NCBI GenBank assembly: GCA_003216815.1
Contig: QCIG01000002.1
Coordinates: 50,676-114,675 of the forward strand
Direction of reading: 5' to 3'
DNA length: 64,000 nt
From: Prochlorococcus sp. AG-402-K14
Lineage (GTDB): Bacteria; Cyanobacteriota; Cyanobacteriia; PCC-6307; Cyanobiaceae
Below, piece after piece: positions 10,548-21,063 of this stretch (the first letter of the stretch is position 1; every line of letters begins with the position of its first letter). The translations under genes and the position numbers were made by a program. The notes beneath the pieces were generated by a model. The model had not been told where the DNA came from and searched no databases. It saw only the letters and a list, made by a program, of their open reading frames with translations.

Positions 10548-11092
10548 ATTTTCATTTTTATTCTATATCTATCACTACCATCAGTTAACTCTATAAATTG
10601 CTTATCAATAGAAATTCGAGATAGTTTTAAACTTTCTCCAATCTTTTGTCCAATTTTGAGTAAGTATTCTTTTCCATTATTTTCTTTTAAAATAACAAAA
10701 GCATTTTTATTAGTTTGGTATAAACCTGATAATTTTATTTTCTTTAAAAAGTTAATCGCATCATTGGATGAATTAATTCTTTGATGAATAAATGGATCCC
10801 TTGTACTCCTTACAAGTTTAGAAACTTCTTTAGCCTCTTGTTTTGGTAATGGCAACAACTTATCGGAAATGTCTGTTTCTTTTTTAGAAATCTCTTCCGC
10901 TGAAAAGCGGAATGTTGGGTTCAAAGGTAATGTATGAATTGATTTAGTTAATGAGCTATTAGAATCTTCTTGATTTGATATTTCCTTATTAATTGTATTG
11001 GCTGTAGTGATTTGTTGAGATTGAAGGCACAGGAAGAACAAAGCAATATAATTAATTGTTTTTTTAATCATTTCTTTTTTTATGTATGACAA
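10544..11092 (-). CDS. PilP-like protein
   Basis: Signal-like N-terminus, TRDPF motif, C-terminal KLSGLYQTNKNAFVILKENNGKEYLLKIGQKIG...FIELTDG. Confidence 0.55.
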   Translation of the reverse strand: MSYIKKEMIKKTINYIALFFLCLQSQQITTANTINKEISNQEDSNSSLTKSIHTLPLNPTFRFSAEEISKKETDISDKLLPLPKQEAKEVSKLVRSTRDPFIHQRINSSNDAINFLKKIKLSGLYQTNKNAFVILKENNGKEYLLKIGQKIGESLKLSRISIDKQFIELTDGSDRYRIKMKI

Positions 11093-11216
11093 TTTTATGA
11101 AATTATTCTTTGGTATTTTTTATAATTCTATCTTGTTTGACTAAATTTGCTATATTGGCTAGTCAATATTAAGAATTTGGTATAAAATTAATTTAACGTT
11201 AGATAGATAATAGACG

Positions 11217-12959
11217 ATGAAGCCTGAGGATAATAGGCATAAATCACCACCCCTCCTTTCGGAAGAGCTTTGCGCCGAGGCAGGTGTAATACCTTTAAAT
11301 CTAAAAGGAAATATTTTGAAAATCGGAGCAATGAATCCTGGATACAGGAAAGTAAATCAAATTGTAGAGGATCTTAAGAAAAACAAAAATATTAGTGTAA
11401 CCATAAAGCAGATATCACCTTTGGAATGGGAGAAATGGTTTTTAGAGTCCAATAGTAATGAGTTGAATTTTGATCTTAATCTTGAAACAAATGAATTAGA
11501 TCTGCCTGACAATCAAATTACTAAAAAATCTAGCTCTCCTATGGCTGGAAAATTAAATAATGATGAAGACATCAATAATGGATTAATTGATAAATATGAT
11601 ACAAATGAAGAAGAGGATTTAGAACCAACAAGGATTGAGATTGATGAGAATGATCCACTATATAAGTTGGCGAACTCTTTAGACCAATTTCAAGAACAAG
11701 ATGAAGACGAATTTGTTAAAGATGATGAGATCCAGCTAGAGAATGATTTAAGTGATTCAGAAGATCCAATAATATCTGGAGTTGCCAGGTTATTGACTAA
11801 GTGTGTTCAACTAAGAGCATCAGATATTCATGTCGAACCCCTAGAAGAAAGATTTAGAATTAGATATAGGTTGGATGGTGTTTTAGAAGAATTAATATCA
11901 CTACCTATCTCAAATATAGGCCCCTTTGTAAGTAGATTAAAGATAATGAGCAATTTAGACATTTCTGAAAAACGTCTACCTCAAGATGGACGTCTTAGGT
12001 GTATTCTTGAAGGCCGTCAATGTGATTTTAGGGTTAGTACATTACCAGGAAGGTGGGGTGAAAAGGTTGTATTAAGATCATTAGAGCAAGATACTTTGCT
12101 GAATTTAGATATTTTAATTAATTCAGATAAAGAATTAAAATCCATAAGAGAAATGGGTGATTCTCCATATGGAATTTTAATAGTAGTAGGCCCTACTGGA
12201 AGTGGAAAGTCAACGACTTTATATTCAATACTTAATGAATTAAATAAGCCTGGAGTTAATATAAGTACAGTTGAAGATCCTGTTGAATATACACTTGATG
12301 GTATTCACCAGGTTCAAGTTTTAAGAGAGAAGGGACTGGATTTCTCAAGGGCTTTAAGATCATTGATGAGACAGGATCCAGATATTATTCTCGTAGGTGA
12401 AACTAGAGATAAAGAAACTGCTCAAACTGCAATGGAGGCGGCTTTAACGGGACATATGGTTTTTACTACTCTTCATGCAAATGATACAGCTACAGCAATT
12501 ACAAGACTTTCAGAAATGGGTATCCCTCCTTATTTAGTTGGTGCATCAGTAATAGGAGTTGTTGCACAGAGATTAGTCCGGAAGGTTTGTCCAAGATGTA
12601 GTAGAACTCGTAAATTACAATTAGGTAAAGATGATCTTGCTCTTTCACATGCTATAACCCAAGTAAAAGAGGCAAATATAACTTCCACAAAAAAATCACT
12701 TAATAAGCAGAACAAAAAAATATGTACATTGTGTGGAGGTGCTGGTTATAAAGGTAGAGCTGGTATTTATGAAGTAATGAGGATAAATGATTCTTTAAGA
12801 GAATTAATAATGAACAATGCCACCGCAGATGTGATTCGTGAAAATGCCTTTAAAAAATCAGGAAGAAGTTTACTTGCTTATGGTATGGAATTGGTTAAAA
12901 GGCAATTAACTACAATTGAGGAAGTTGAGAGAGTTTGTTTATTAGAGGAAAACTCATGA
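11217..12959 (+). CDS. pilB: type IV pilus assembly ATPase PilB/GspE
   Basis: Walker A GPTGSGKSTTLY, RASDIHVEP, Asp box, CxxC zinc motifs (CPRCS, CTLCGGAGYKGR). Confidence 0.95.
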   Translation: MKPEDNRHKSPPLLSEELCAEAGVIPLNLKGNILKIGAMNPGYRKVNQIVEDLKKNKNISVTIKQISPLEWEKWFLESNSNELNFDLNLETNELDLPDNQITKKSSSPMAGKLNNDEDINNGLIDKYDTNEEEDLEPTRIEIDENDPLYKLANSLDQFQEQDEDEFVKDDEIQLENDLSDSEDPIISGVARLLTKCVQLRASDIHVEPLEERFRIRYRLDGVLEELISLPISNIGPFVSRLKIMSNLDISEKRLPQDGRLRCILEGRQCDFRVSTLPGRWGEKVVLRSLEQDTLLNLDILINSDKELKSIREMGDSPYGILIVVGPTGSGKSTTLYSILNELNKPGVNISTVEDPVEYTLDGIHQVQVLREKGLDFSRALRSLMRQDPDIILVGETRDKETAQTAMEAALTGHMVFTTLHANDTATAITRLSEMGIPPYLVGASVIGVVAQRLVRKVCPRCSRTRKLQLGKDDLALSHAITQVKEANITSTKKSLNKQNKKICTLCGGAGYKGRAGIYEVMRINDSLRELIMNNATADVIRENAFKKSGRSLLAYGMELVKRQLTTIEEVERVCLLEENS

Positions 12960-14029
12960 AAGAAGGAAAATTAATTGATTTAATGAGCGAACTTGTAAAA
13001 AGAGATGGTTCAGATCTTCATTTAACAGGAGATAGTATTCCATTTTTTAGGGTTCAAGGTGAAATCCTTCCTGCTTCAAATCAAAATCTATCTATCTTAG
13101 AACTTAGATCAGAATTAGAAAAACTTTTAGGTTCAAAAAAATTAGATGTTTTTGATAAGGAAAAAGAACTTGACTGTAGCTTTGGTATTGAAGGAATTGC
13201 TAGATTTAGAATCAATATTTTTTTAGATAGAGGAAAAATTGCTTGCGTCATGCGAGCATTGAGTACAGATATTCCAACTTTTTCAAATATTGGTTTACCA
13301 GAAAGTGTTCAACAATTATTAAATAGGCCAAGGGGTTTGATTTTAGTCACGGGTCCCACAGGATCTGGCAAGACAACAACCCTTGCGAGCTCTATTGATT
13401 GGATAAATTCAAATAAATCTCATCATATACTTACAATTGAAGATCCAATTGAATTTATTTTTAAAAATAAGAATTGTTTAGTTAGACAAAGAGAAGTAGG
13501 AGAGGATACTAATTCATTTTCTAGAGCCTTAAGATCAGCATTAAGAGAAGATCCAGATATAATACTCGTTGGTGAAATGAGAGATTTAGAAACAATAAGT
13601 TTGGCAATAACAGCAGCTGAAACAGGACATCTTGTAATGGGAACATTGCATACAGCTTCTGCCTCTCAAACAATTGATAGAATAATTGATGTATTTCCAA
13701 CAGCCCAACAACAACAGGTTAGAGTTCAATTATCAGCTTCATTAATAGGAGTTATTTCTCAAACACTTTGCCAAACTACTGAGAGAAAAAGAACATTGGC
13801 AGCTGAAATATTGGTGAATAATAATGCGGTAGCAAATCTAATTAGAGAATCAAAGGCATCTCAAGTTTATAGCCAGATTCAAATAGGTGCAAAATATGGG
13901 ATGCAGACTCTAGAGCAATCTTTATCTGAATTAGTTTCAGAAGGAGTAATTACTAAAGAAGAGGCCTTATATAAATCAAATAGGCCAAATGTTTTACAAA
14001 GTCTAATAGACCAAGAGATTGCAAATTAA
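12956..14029 (+). CDS. pilT: twitching motility ATPase PilT
   Basis: GSDLHLT, GPTGSGKTTTLAS, ALREDPDIILVGEMRDLETI, AAETGHLVMGTLHT. Confidence 0.95.
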   Translation: MKEGKLIDLMSELVKRDGSDLHLTGDSIPFFRVQGEILPASNQNLSILELRSELEKLLGSKKLDVFDKEKELDCSFGIEGIARFRINIFLDRGKIACVMRALSTDIPTFSNIGLPESVQQLLNRPRGLILVTGPTGSGKTTTLASSIDWINSNKSHHILTIEDPIEFIFKNKNCLVRQREVGEDTNSFSRALRSALREDPDIILVGEMRDLETISLAITAAETGHLVMGTLHTASASQTIDRIIDVFPTAQQQQVRVQLSASLIGVISQTLCQTTERKRTLAAEILVNNNAVANLIRESKASQVYSQIQIGAKYGMQTLEQSLSELVSEGVITKEEALYKSNRPNVLQSLIDQEIAN

Positions 14030-14039
14030 TACTTTATAA

Positions 14040-15401
14040 ATGGATTATAACTTTATAAATGATGAAAATTTAAGAGAAAAATTAATAAATGCAAGATTAA
14101 TAAGAGATGTTCAGGATAATAAAAATGAGTCAATTCCTATCAAGATTTCGGCAAATTTAATTGATGGTGAAAAGTATTCAACTAATAAAATACAATCAAA
14201 AAATAAGGATTCGAAAAAAACATATAGAAAAAAAGTAAAGCAAGTACAAAATGTTATAAAACAAAACGAAAGTGATAGAGAATCTTCTACTAAGCATAGA
14301 AGAAATCGAGAAACAAGACATAAAAGGAATAATTTAAATAAAAAATATTTAAAGCTAAAAGCACCCCCAACAAAAGATCTAGCAGTTACAACAAAACAAT
14401 TATCTGCAATGATTAGAACAGGCTTACCTCTTCTTGAAGCCTTGAATCTAATATCTGAAAGTACAGAAAATAGATCATTAAAATTTGTCTTCAAGGAAAC
14501 ATCTATAGGAATAAGTAGAGGTTCTACACTTGTAGAGAATTTAGAAAAATATCCTAGTATATTTAGTGATATGTATTTAGCACTTGTATCTGCTGGAGAA
14601 ACAGCAGGATTACTACCTGAGGTTTTAGAAAGGGAAGCTGAATTACTTGAGAGTTTAGCAAAAGTTAAATCACAAATAAAAAGTGCATTAGCCTATCCAA
14701 TTGCCATTTTCCTTATTACAGTAATAGTTGTAATTTTAATGCTTTTATTTGTAATACCTATTTTCGTAGAAATTTATGAGGGATCTGGTGCAAATCTTCC
14801 AGCTTTAACAAAATTCCTAGTTGATTCATCTAACTTAATGAGAAAAGGTGAGTTTTATCTGTTTGGATTGCCTTCATTAGTATTCTTTTATATAGTTATT
14901 AAAAAAGAAACTAAGAAATATTCTTTTAAACTTTGGAGAGATAGATTGCTACTTAAGTTGCCAATTACTAAAGATTTAATAACTAAATATTGTTTGGCTA
15001 ATTTTGCTAGGACTCTATCAGCTTTAAGTACAGCAGGCGTACCTATATTAGAAGCATTACAAATATCTAAACGAACATTAAGTAATATAGTCTTTAAGCA
15101 AGTTGTAGATAGGATGTATAATCAAATTAGATCTGGTTCACAATTTCATACTGTATTAATTGAAGAAAAAGTCATCCCAATCATGTTTACATCTATGTTC
15201 CGTATAGGAGAAGAGACTGGAGAATTAAGTCAAATGGTTACTAAGCTAGCTGATTTTTATGAGGACGAAGTTTCAAATACTGTCAAAGCTCTAACTTCTA
15301 TTTTAGAGCCACTACTAATTGTTTTTGTTGCAACAATTGTAGCAGTAATTCTTGTTGCAATGTATCTACCTATGTTTAATATGATGAATAATGTAAGATA
15401 A
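14040..15401 (+). CDS. pilC: type IV pilus inner membrane platform protein PilC/GspF
   Basis: TKQLSAMIRTGLPLLEAL, LVSAGETAGLLPEVLER, duplicated GspF domain. Confidence 0.92.
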   Translation: MDYNFINDENLREKLINARLIRDVQDNKNESIPIKISANLIDGEKYSTNKIQSKNKDSKKTYRKKVKQVQNVIKQNESDRESSTKHRRNRETRHKRNNLNKKYLKLKAPPTKDLAVTTKQLSAMIRTGLPLLEALNLISESTENRSLKFVFKETSIGISRGSTLVENLEKYPSIFSDMYLALVSAGETAGLLPEVLEREAELLESLAKVKSQIKSALAYPIAIFLITVIVVILMLLFVIPIFVEIYEGSGANLPALTKFLVDSSNLMRKGEFYLFGLPSLVFFYIVIKKETKKYSFKLWRDRLLLKLPITKDLITKYCLANFARTLSALSTAGVPILEALQISKRTLSNIVFKQVVDRMYNQIRSGSQFHTVLIEEKVIPIMFTSMFRIGEETGELSQMVTKLADFYEDEVSNTVKALTSILEPLLIVFVATIVAVILVAMYLPMFNMMNNVR

Positions 15402-15416
15402 TATCTTAGCTTTCTA

Positions 15417-16265
15417 TTAATTAGGTCCATAAAATAATATTTTATTCCAAAACTCATTTCCTAGAGTTAAAACACATATTCCACCAATGCTCATAAAAGG
15501 TGCAAAAGGAATCAAACTTCCAGGCTTTATTTTATTGATAAAGATTCCAACGCATGTAAATATTCCTGCAAAATATATAGATAGTAGTGATGATAGAAGC
15601 AAGCCATTCATTCCAAGCCATGCTCCTAAGCAAGCTGCTAAATAAGAATCTCCCTTTCCTAATGCAGGCTTTTTGAATAATTTTTTACCTAGAAAACCAA
15701 TTATTTCATAAGTCGTGAATCCTATGAATATAGCATAAAAATGATTAATTATAGAGCTTTTTGTAATAAAAAATTCACCTATAAAATATGAATTTAAAAT
15801 TGTAAATATAAGACCAAGACAAATACTAGATAAGCATAATACTGATGGTATTAGTAAATACTCTATATCAATTAAAGCGATACTTACAAATAAAATAAGA
15901 AATACAGAGGTTGATAGATTTAATAATAAATCAATAGCATTATTATTAAAATAAGAGTACGCAGAAGTACAAGTTGTGAAAATTATTGCAAATGCTATTT
16001 CTACAGTTATGTATCTCAGTGATATTTTCTTATTGCAATTTGAGCATCTTCCTTTCAATCTAAGCCAACTAAATATTGGAATATTATCTATAATTTTTAT
16101 TGTATTGTTGCAATTCGGGCAATAACTTCTTGGATGAATAATTGATATTTTACGTGGTATGCGATAAGTGACAACATTTATAAAGCTACCTAAGCATAGT
16201 CCAAGTAAAAATTTTAACATTATTTCTATAATTATTATCATATTTACGAACTCTCTTTTATTCAA
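15417..16265 (-). CDS. pilD: prepilin peptidase PilD (A24)
   Basis: GSFINVVTYRIPR, CPNCNNTI..CSNCNKKIS cysteine pairs, GKGDSYLAA motif. Confidence 0.92.
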   Translation of the reverse strand: MNKREFVNMIIIIEIMLKFLLGLCLGSFINVVTYRIPRKISIIHPRSYCPNCNNTIKIIDNIPIFSWLRLKGRCSNCNKKISLRYITVEIAFAIIFTTCTSAYSYFNNNAIDLLLNLSTSVFLILFVSIALIDIEYLLIPSVLCLSSICLGLIFTILNSYFIGEFFITKSSIINHFYAIFIGFTTYEIIGFLGKKLFKKPALGKGDSYLAACLGAWLGMNGLLLSSLLSIYFAGIFTCVGIFINKIKPGSLIPFAPFMSIGGICVLTLGNEFWNKILFYGPN

Positions 16266-16372
16266 TATAGCATAACAAAAGGCTATGATTAATCATTCTT
16301 TTTTAATTTTCTAATGATATTGCATTATTGCTTTATTTTAAATTTAAATATTGCTTTAAATACTTGGAGAAT

Positions 16373-16477
16373 ATGAAAGCATTGATTTTTATTGCTAATC
16401 TTTTAGGTCTTTTATTTTTAATACGTCCCCTTGTTTGCAGATGTTGTATATATAAAAAATCAGTTTATAATGAATAA
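16373..16477 (+). CDS. candidate small membrane protein MKALIFIANLLGLLFLIRPLVCRCCIYKKSVYNE
   Basis: ATG with upstream GGAG at good spacing (ttggagaatATG), hydrophobic helix, stop TAA at 16475-16477; below track length cutoff. Confidence 0.4.
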   Translation: MKALIFIANLLGLLFLIRPLVCRCCIYKKSVYNE

Positions 16478-16495
16478 TAAGATTATAGACCTAGC

Positions 16496-17362
16496 ATGCA
16501 AAAGTCAAAGAAATTCAAGATCGGGGCTTTGATTTTTACTTCATTGAATTTGTTTTTTGCTCCTGCTTTCCCTGGCGAGATTTACCCAAAAGCTGTTTAC
16601 AAGAAGCATGCTGCTTTGATAAATGAGCAAATAGCTATAAAAAATCAATCGTCTATTAAGCTTAAAGGAACATGTAATTCCTCAAAGTTATGCACAATTG
16701 CAATTGACGGAGAAGGGATTTTTACAACTCATGGTGATCAAATAAAAAGTGATCGAATAATTGGATGGACTATTGCAAATACAACAAACTCTGGCGGCGT
16801 TCTCTTTTTAAGTAGAAATGAAGATTATAGATTTCTAATCAAATACTTTGATGACTTAGGTAATCGAAATATTAGTGAAATCGGTTTTTATAATTTTAAA
16901 TCCGCTCAAAGTTTTATGAATTCGCTTGAATTGCTTTCAGGACTTTCTCTTAATCATGATCAAGCTGGTATGACGACACACTGTTTAGCAATTGGCAAAG
17001 ATAATTTTTCAGGTACTGATATTGATCAAATATCAGACGTAAATAAAAATTATTATGAAAGAGGAATCAAGAGGAATACGTTAATAGGTTCTACAGCTGG
17101 AGCGATAGCAGGAGCAGGAGTAGGTGATCTTGTGGGAGAGGCTGCCTCTATTACTACTGGAACAATTGCTGGTGGAATAATAGGAGGTTTTGTAGGTAAT
17201 TCATTTGGGAAAAACTCAGGTAATTTAAGCTTGAAAAGGAATGTTGTAAGTGAAGTTAGGAGTCAGCCAGCCAACTCGACCTCCTTCAATGATGGTTCTT
17301 ATAAGCATCGTGATGCTTGCAAGGATCCTGTTGTTCTAAGATCGCACCATCATCATCATTAA
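16496..17362 (+). CDS. secreted protein with glycine-zipper region and C-terminal HHHHH
   Basis: Signal-like N-terminus; GSTAGAIAGAGVGDLVGEAASITTGTIAGGIIGGFVGNSFG. Confidence 0.65.
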   Translation: MQKSKKFKIGALIFTSLNLFFAPAFPGEIYPKAVYKKHAALINEQIAIKNQSSIKLKGTCNSSKLCTIAIDGEGIFTTHGDQIKSDRIIGWTIANTTNSGGVLFLSRNEDYRFLIKYFDDLGNRNISEIGFYNFKSAQSFMNSLELLSGLSLNHDQAGMTTHCLAIGKDNFSGTDIDQISDVNKNYYERGIKRNTLIGSTAGAIAGAGVGDLVGEAASITTGTIAGGIIGGFVGNSFGKNSGNLSLKRNVVSEVRSQPANSTSFNDGSYKHRDACKDPVVLRSHHHHH

Positions 17363-17485
17363 ATTTGGGAAATTAATTCTTATGTTCTGTTTTCTACCTT
17401 TTTTTAATTAGCTATTAATAAATATTGTTGAAAACTTTTTTTAGTGATTTATTTTGAATGTTATTAAGAATATAAAAAAGATGAC

Positions 17486-18127
17486 ATGAAAAGTTCTAAT
17501 GATTCTTCATTTCTTTACCTTGAAGCAATAAATTTAATTGATTTAGAAAATTATGGGAAAGCTATTGATTTTATTAAAAATAATATTGATACTCTTAAAG
17601 AACCCGATGATATTGCCCTAGCATATATGAATTGTGGTTTTTTGAATGACAAAATAGGAGATTATACTTCTGCGATAGTCGACTTCTCAAAAACAATATC
17701 TTTTGAAGCTGAATTGGGAATTATAAATCAAAGATCTAGAGATATTCCATTAAGTGGCAGAAGTAATTCGAGATATAAAAATGGTGATTATAAGGGAGCT
17801 ATAGAAGATAAAAGAAAAGCAAAAAAGATTAGATTATTAGAAATGGATCAATCCTCGGAACTAGATAATATTAAAATAGATTATAAAAATATACTATTAG
17901 GTACTTTTATAGAGAAAGAATTGGAAACTAAATACAAAATATTGATTAAAGTATCTAAAATTGAAAAGAGTAAATATGATTTAATATCAGATTACAAAAA
18001 AGTAATTAGTATTAGGAGGAAAGATCAAGTGATAAAAAAATTAGAAAATTTAAGTGAGTCAAAGTATAAGGTTGGAGATTACAAAGGTTCTATTAAGGCT
18101 ATTAGAAGGGCAGAGAAATATTATTGA
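17486..18127 (+). CDS. TPR-like protein
   Basis: Repeated NGDYKGAIEDKRKAKKIR / VGDYKGSIKAIRRAEKYY. Confidence 0.6.
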   Translation: MKSSNDSSFLYLEAINLIDLENYGKAIDFIKNNIDTLKEPDDIALAYMNCGFLNDKIGDYTSAIVDFSKTISFEAELGIINQRSRDIPLSGRSNSRYKNGDYKGAIEDKRKAKKIRLLEMDQSSELDNIKIDYKNILLGTFIEKELETKYKILIKVSKIEKSKYDLISDYKKVISIRRKDQVIKKLENLSESKYKVGDYKGSIKAIRRAEKYY

Positions 18128-18155
18128 ATATACGGTAAATAATATTTTTTTATTG

Positions 18156-18389
18156 TTACCAATATGGGTCATTAAAAAAATCAACTTTTAGTTCCATTCT
18201 TTCTGGAACGGTAGATATGCATGCGCGTATTACTTCCCCGTTAACTTCTATTTCGCATGCCCCACAGCTTCCTCCCAAGCATCCAGTAGGGATTTCGATT
18301 TTGGCATCATATGCAGCTTTTAACCATTCAACTCCAGGAGAGCAATGGCTTGATTGTTTGTTAGGCCAGATTATTTTTACTTTTTTCAT
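18156..18389 (-). CDS. 2Fe-2S ferredoxin
   Basis: GCLGGSCGACEIEVNGEVIRACIS plant-type 2Fe-2S ligands. Confidence 0.85.
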   Translation of the reverse strand: MKKVKIIWPNKQSSHCSPGVEWLKAAYDAKIEIPTGCLGGSCGACEIEVNGEVIRACISTVPERMELKVDFFNDPYW

Positions 18390-18392
18390 TTT

Positions 18393-19913
18393 TTAAATGG
18401 CAAAAAATAGCTCATCAATCCTTATATTTTCTTCTAAGGAGTCTGCAAGTAAGTCTAACAATCTCTCTCTTTTATCATTGCTATCCTCTTCATTGATTTT
18501 TAATTTATTTAATCCCTTCTTATCTCGTATTTTATTTATCCATTCACGTCTCCATTCATCATTTTCAAATATTCCATGTAAATAAGTTCCACCTATAAAG
18601 CTTTTATCACTTTTTTCAAGTACCCATCCTAAGGAAGTGTTTTTAAATAAAGAAGTAATATTATAATTTTCATTACTGATTAAATCACTGTGGCCATAAT
18701 GCATCTCAAAACCCTTTACTTTTTTTGTCCCTGGCCATGAAACTATCTCTTCTCTTTGTGAAGTGTTCTTGGTTTCTCCAAAGGTTGTTTTTATGGGAAG
18801 AAGATCCATACCTATATCTGAAAATGAGCTTATCTCATCAATACTTTCCTGCTTATATGGGTCCTCTAAATATTTTCCTAGCATTTGCAACCCTCCGCAA
18901 ATGCCAAAAACTGTTCCCCCATTTTTTGCATAATCCTTTATTTGATTACTCATGCCAATATTATTTAGAATCTGTAGATCTTTAATTGTTTGTTTGCTTC
19001 CAGGAATTATTAATGCATCTGGTGAGCCAAGCTCTTCTCCAGGTTCAATCAATCTTATTTGAATCCTTGAATCGCTAAAAAAAGGATCTAGATCAGAAAA
19101 ATTACTAATTCTAGGTAGTTTTATTATTGCTATTTCTATTTCTGCATTTTGATGTTTTTGATTTCTTCCAAGTAGATCAAGTGAATCTTCAGGTGGAAAG
19201 ATTTCATTAAGCCAAGGTAATATTCCTAAAACTGGAATGTCTGTTTCTTTTTCTATCCATGTTATACCTGTCTCAAATAATGCTTTATCGCCTCTAAACC
19301 TATTGATAATTATTCCTTTAATTAATCTTTTTTCCTCAGGTTTCATTAATGCAATCGTTCCAATTATTTGAGCAAAAACGCCTCCTCTTTCAATGTCTGC
19401 TACTAAAATACAGTTTGCATTTAGAAATTTTGCTAATTTCAAATTTGTTAAATCTTTATGTTGCAAATTTATCTCTACAGGACTTCCAGCTCCCTCAAGA
19501 ATAAGTCTTCCATCTTGTACATTATTCAATAATATTTTCAGGCCTTTTTTAATTGCTTCCCATCCTGAATCATACCAATCTTCGTAGTAATTTATTGCTT
19601 GACTAGTTCCTACTCGCTTGCCAAGATGAATTACTTCACTGCTGCAATCTCCCTTTGGCTTGAGAAGTACAGGATTCATTTCAGCACTTGGTTCTAAGCC
19701 TGCAGACCAAGCCTGAAGGGCTTGAGAATATGCCATCTCTCTTCCTTCATTATCAACCCAGGCATTATTGCTCATATTTTGGCCTTTAAAAGGTATTGGC
19801 TTTGCCCCTTTTCTTTTTAAATATCTACAAATAGCTGTAGCTATAAGTGTTTTCCCTGCTCCACTTGAAGTCCCTAAAACCATTAAGGGAGTATGCTTAA
19901 ATTCTATTTTCAT
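18393..19913 (-). CDS. cobQ: cobyric acid synthase
   Basis: LMVLGTSSGAGKT, FKGQNMSNNAWVDNEGREMAYSQALQAWSA, GICGGLQMLG, GTYLHGIFEND. Confidence 0.95.
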   Translation of the reverse strand: MKIEFKHTPLMVLGTSSGAGKTLIATAICRYLKRKGAKPIPFKGQNMSNNAWVDNEGREMAYSQALQAWSAGLEPSAEMNPVLLKPKGDCSSEVIHLGKRVGTSQAINYYEDWYDSGWEAIKKGLKILLNNVQDGRLILEGAGSPVEINLQHKDLTNLKLAKFLNANCILVADIERGGVFAQIIGTIALMKPEEKRLIKGIIINRFRGDKALFETGITWIEKETDIPVLGILPWLNEIFPPEDSLDLLGRNQKHQNAEIEIAIIKLPRISNFSDLDPFFSDSRIQIRLIEPGEELGSPDALIIPGSKQTIKDLQILNNIGMSNQIKDYAKNGGTVFGICGGLQMLGKYLEDPYKQESIDEISSFSDIGMDLLPIKTTFGETKNTSQREEIVSWPGTKKVKGFEMHYGHSDLISNENYNITSLFKNTSLGWVLEKSDKSFIGGTYLHGIFENDEWRREWINKIRDKKGLNKLKINEEDSNDKRERLLDLLADSLEENIRIDELFFAI

Positions 19914-20284
19914 TTTGGCGATAGTTGATATTTTAGGCATTTAATTAATTTCTTTATAAGATTAGTTTCTTTGTTTAATAAATCTGAATAGCTTTCTAGA
20001 ACTTGTCTTCCTATTGGAGTAATACGAACTTTCGAAGTGAGCCCCTGACCATCAACTTCTCTTCGTAAGACGCCTATCTTGATTAATTTAAGAAATTCAT
20101 TTTCAATAAAAAATGGACTACGTATAAACATAAATTCTTGGTTCAAATATTTTGATTTATTCAGAAAAACATTTTCAGCACTGAGACTCTTTTCCAGAAG
20201 ACTTTGAAAAAGAAATAAGTTAAAGGGAGAATTTCTTATCCCTTTCTTTGCTCTTCTAAAGATTTTTTGGTCAATCAGCAACAT
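19910..20284 (-). CDS. conserved hypothetical cyanobacterial protein
   Basis: ORF track, compact gene context. Confidence 0.6.
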   Translation of the reverse strand: MLLIDQKIFRRAKKGIRNSPFNLFLFQSLLEKSLSAENVFLNKSKYLNQEFMFIRSPFFIENEFLKLIKIGVLRREVDGQGLTSKVRITPIGRQVLESYSDLLNKETNLIKKLIKCLKYQLSPK

Positions 20285-20354
20285 TTAGTTAAATGGATTT
20301 ATTTTTAATAGATAGGTTCAATGATGAACCTATCTATTAAAAAATTAGTTTTCT

Positions 20355-20993
20355 ATGTTTGTGCTTGCCTCTGCATCCAAAGCACGTCAAAAATTACTTG
20401 ATCAGATAGCTTTAAGATACAAAGTTATTGTAAGTGATTTTGATGAAAGAAAGATTCAAGAATTAGATCCTCGCTTGAAGGTCAAATTATTAGCTAAGGG
20501 TAAAGCTGATAGTGCATTAAAAAAGCTGATAAAAGAAAATCAAGGGTTAAATACTGTTCAAGCTTTATTAGCTTGTGATTCTTTGTTTGAGTTTGATGGG
20601 GAAATATTCGGAAAACCAATTAATAAAGATCAATTGATATCAAGGTGGCAAAGGATGTCGGGTAAATCTGGTTTGTTGCACACAGGTCATTATTTAATTT
20701 CTCTAGATACTTCAAAATTTGATATGAAAGCTATTTCACTAAATAAGAGTTTTGAGGGGGTTGTGAGTACGAAAATTGAATTTATGTCTTTATCTAGTCA
20801 TGAGATCCTTAAATATGCGTCGATTAAAGAACCATATAATTGCGCAGGAGGTTTTGCTATCGAAGGTAATGGTGGTTTATTTATAAAAAAAATAGATGGA
20901 TGTTTTAGTAATGTTATTGGGTTGAGTTTGCCGTGGTTGAAAACTACTTTAGAAAAATCAGGATTATCAAATTTGTTTTTAGATAGCTTTTAA
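20355..20993 (+). CDS. maf: Maf-like nucleotide pyrophosphatase
   Basis: FVLASASKARQKLLDQ, ACDSLFEFDGEIFGKP, YNCAGGFAIEGNGGLFI. Confidence 0.92.
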   Translation: MFVLASASKARQKLLDQIALRYKVIVSDFDERKIQELDPRLKVKLLAKGKADSALKKLIKENQGLNTVQALLACDSLFEFDGEIFGKPINKDQLISRWQRMSGKSGLLHTGHYLISLDTSKFDMKAISLNKSFEGVVSTKIEFMSLSSHEILKYASIKEPYNCAGGFAIEGNGGLFIKKIDGCFSNVIGLSLPWLKTTLEKSGLSNLFLDSF

Positions 20994-21021
20994 GTAAAGA
21001 AAAACATTTTAATGCATAAAA

Positions 21022-21047
21022 AAAAGTCCTCTGTTCAGAGGACTTTT
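21022..21047. terminator. bidirectional rho-independent-like terminator between maf and psbC
   Basis: Perfect 12-bp inverted repeat AAAAGTCCTCTG-TT-CAGAGGACTTTT between convergent genes. Confidence 0.85.
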
Positions 21048-21063
21048 CTTATTTAGAAAGGAT

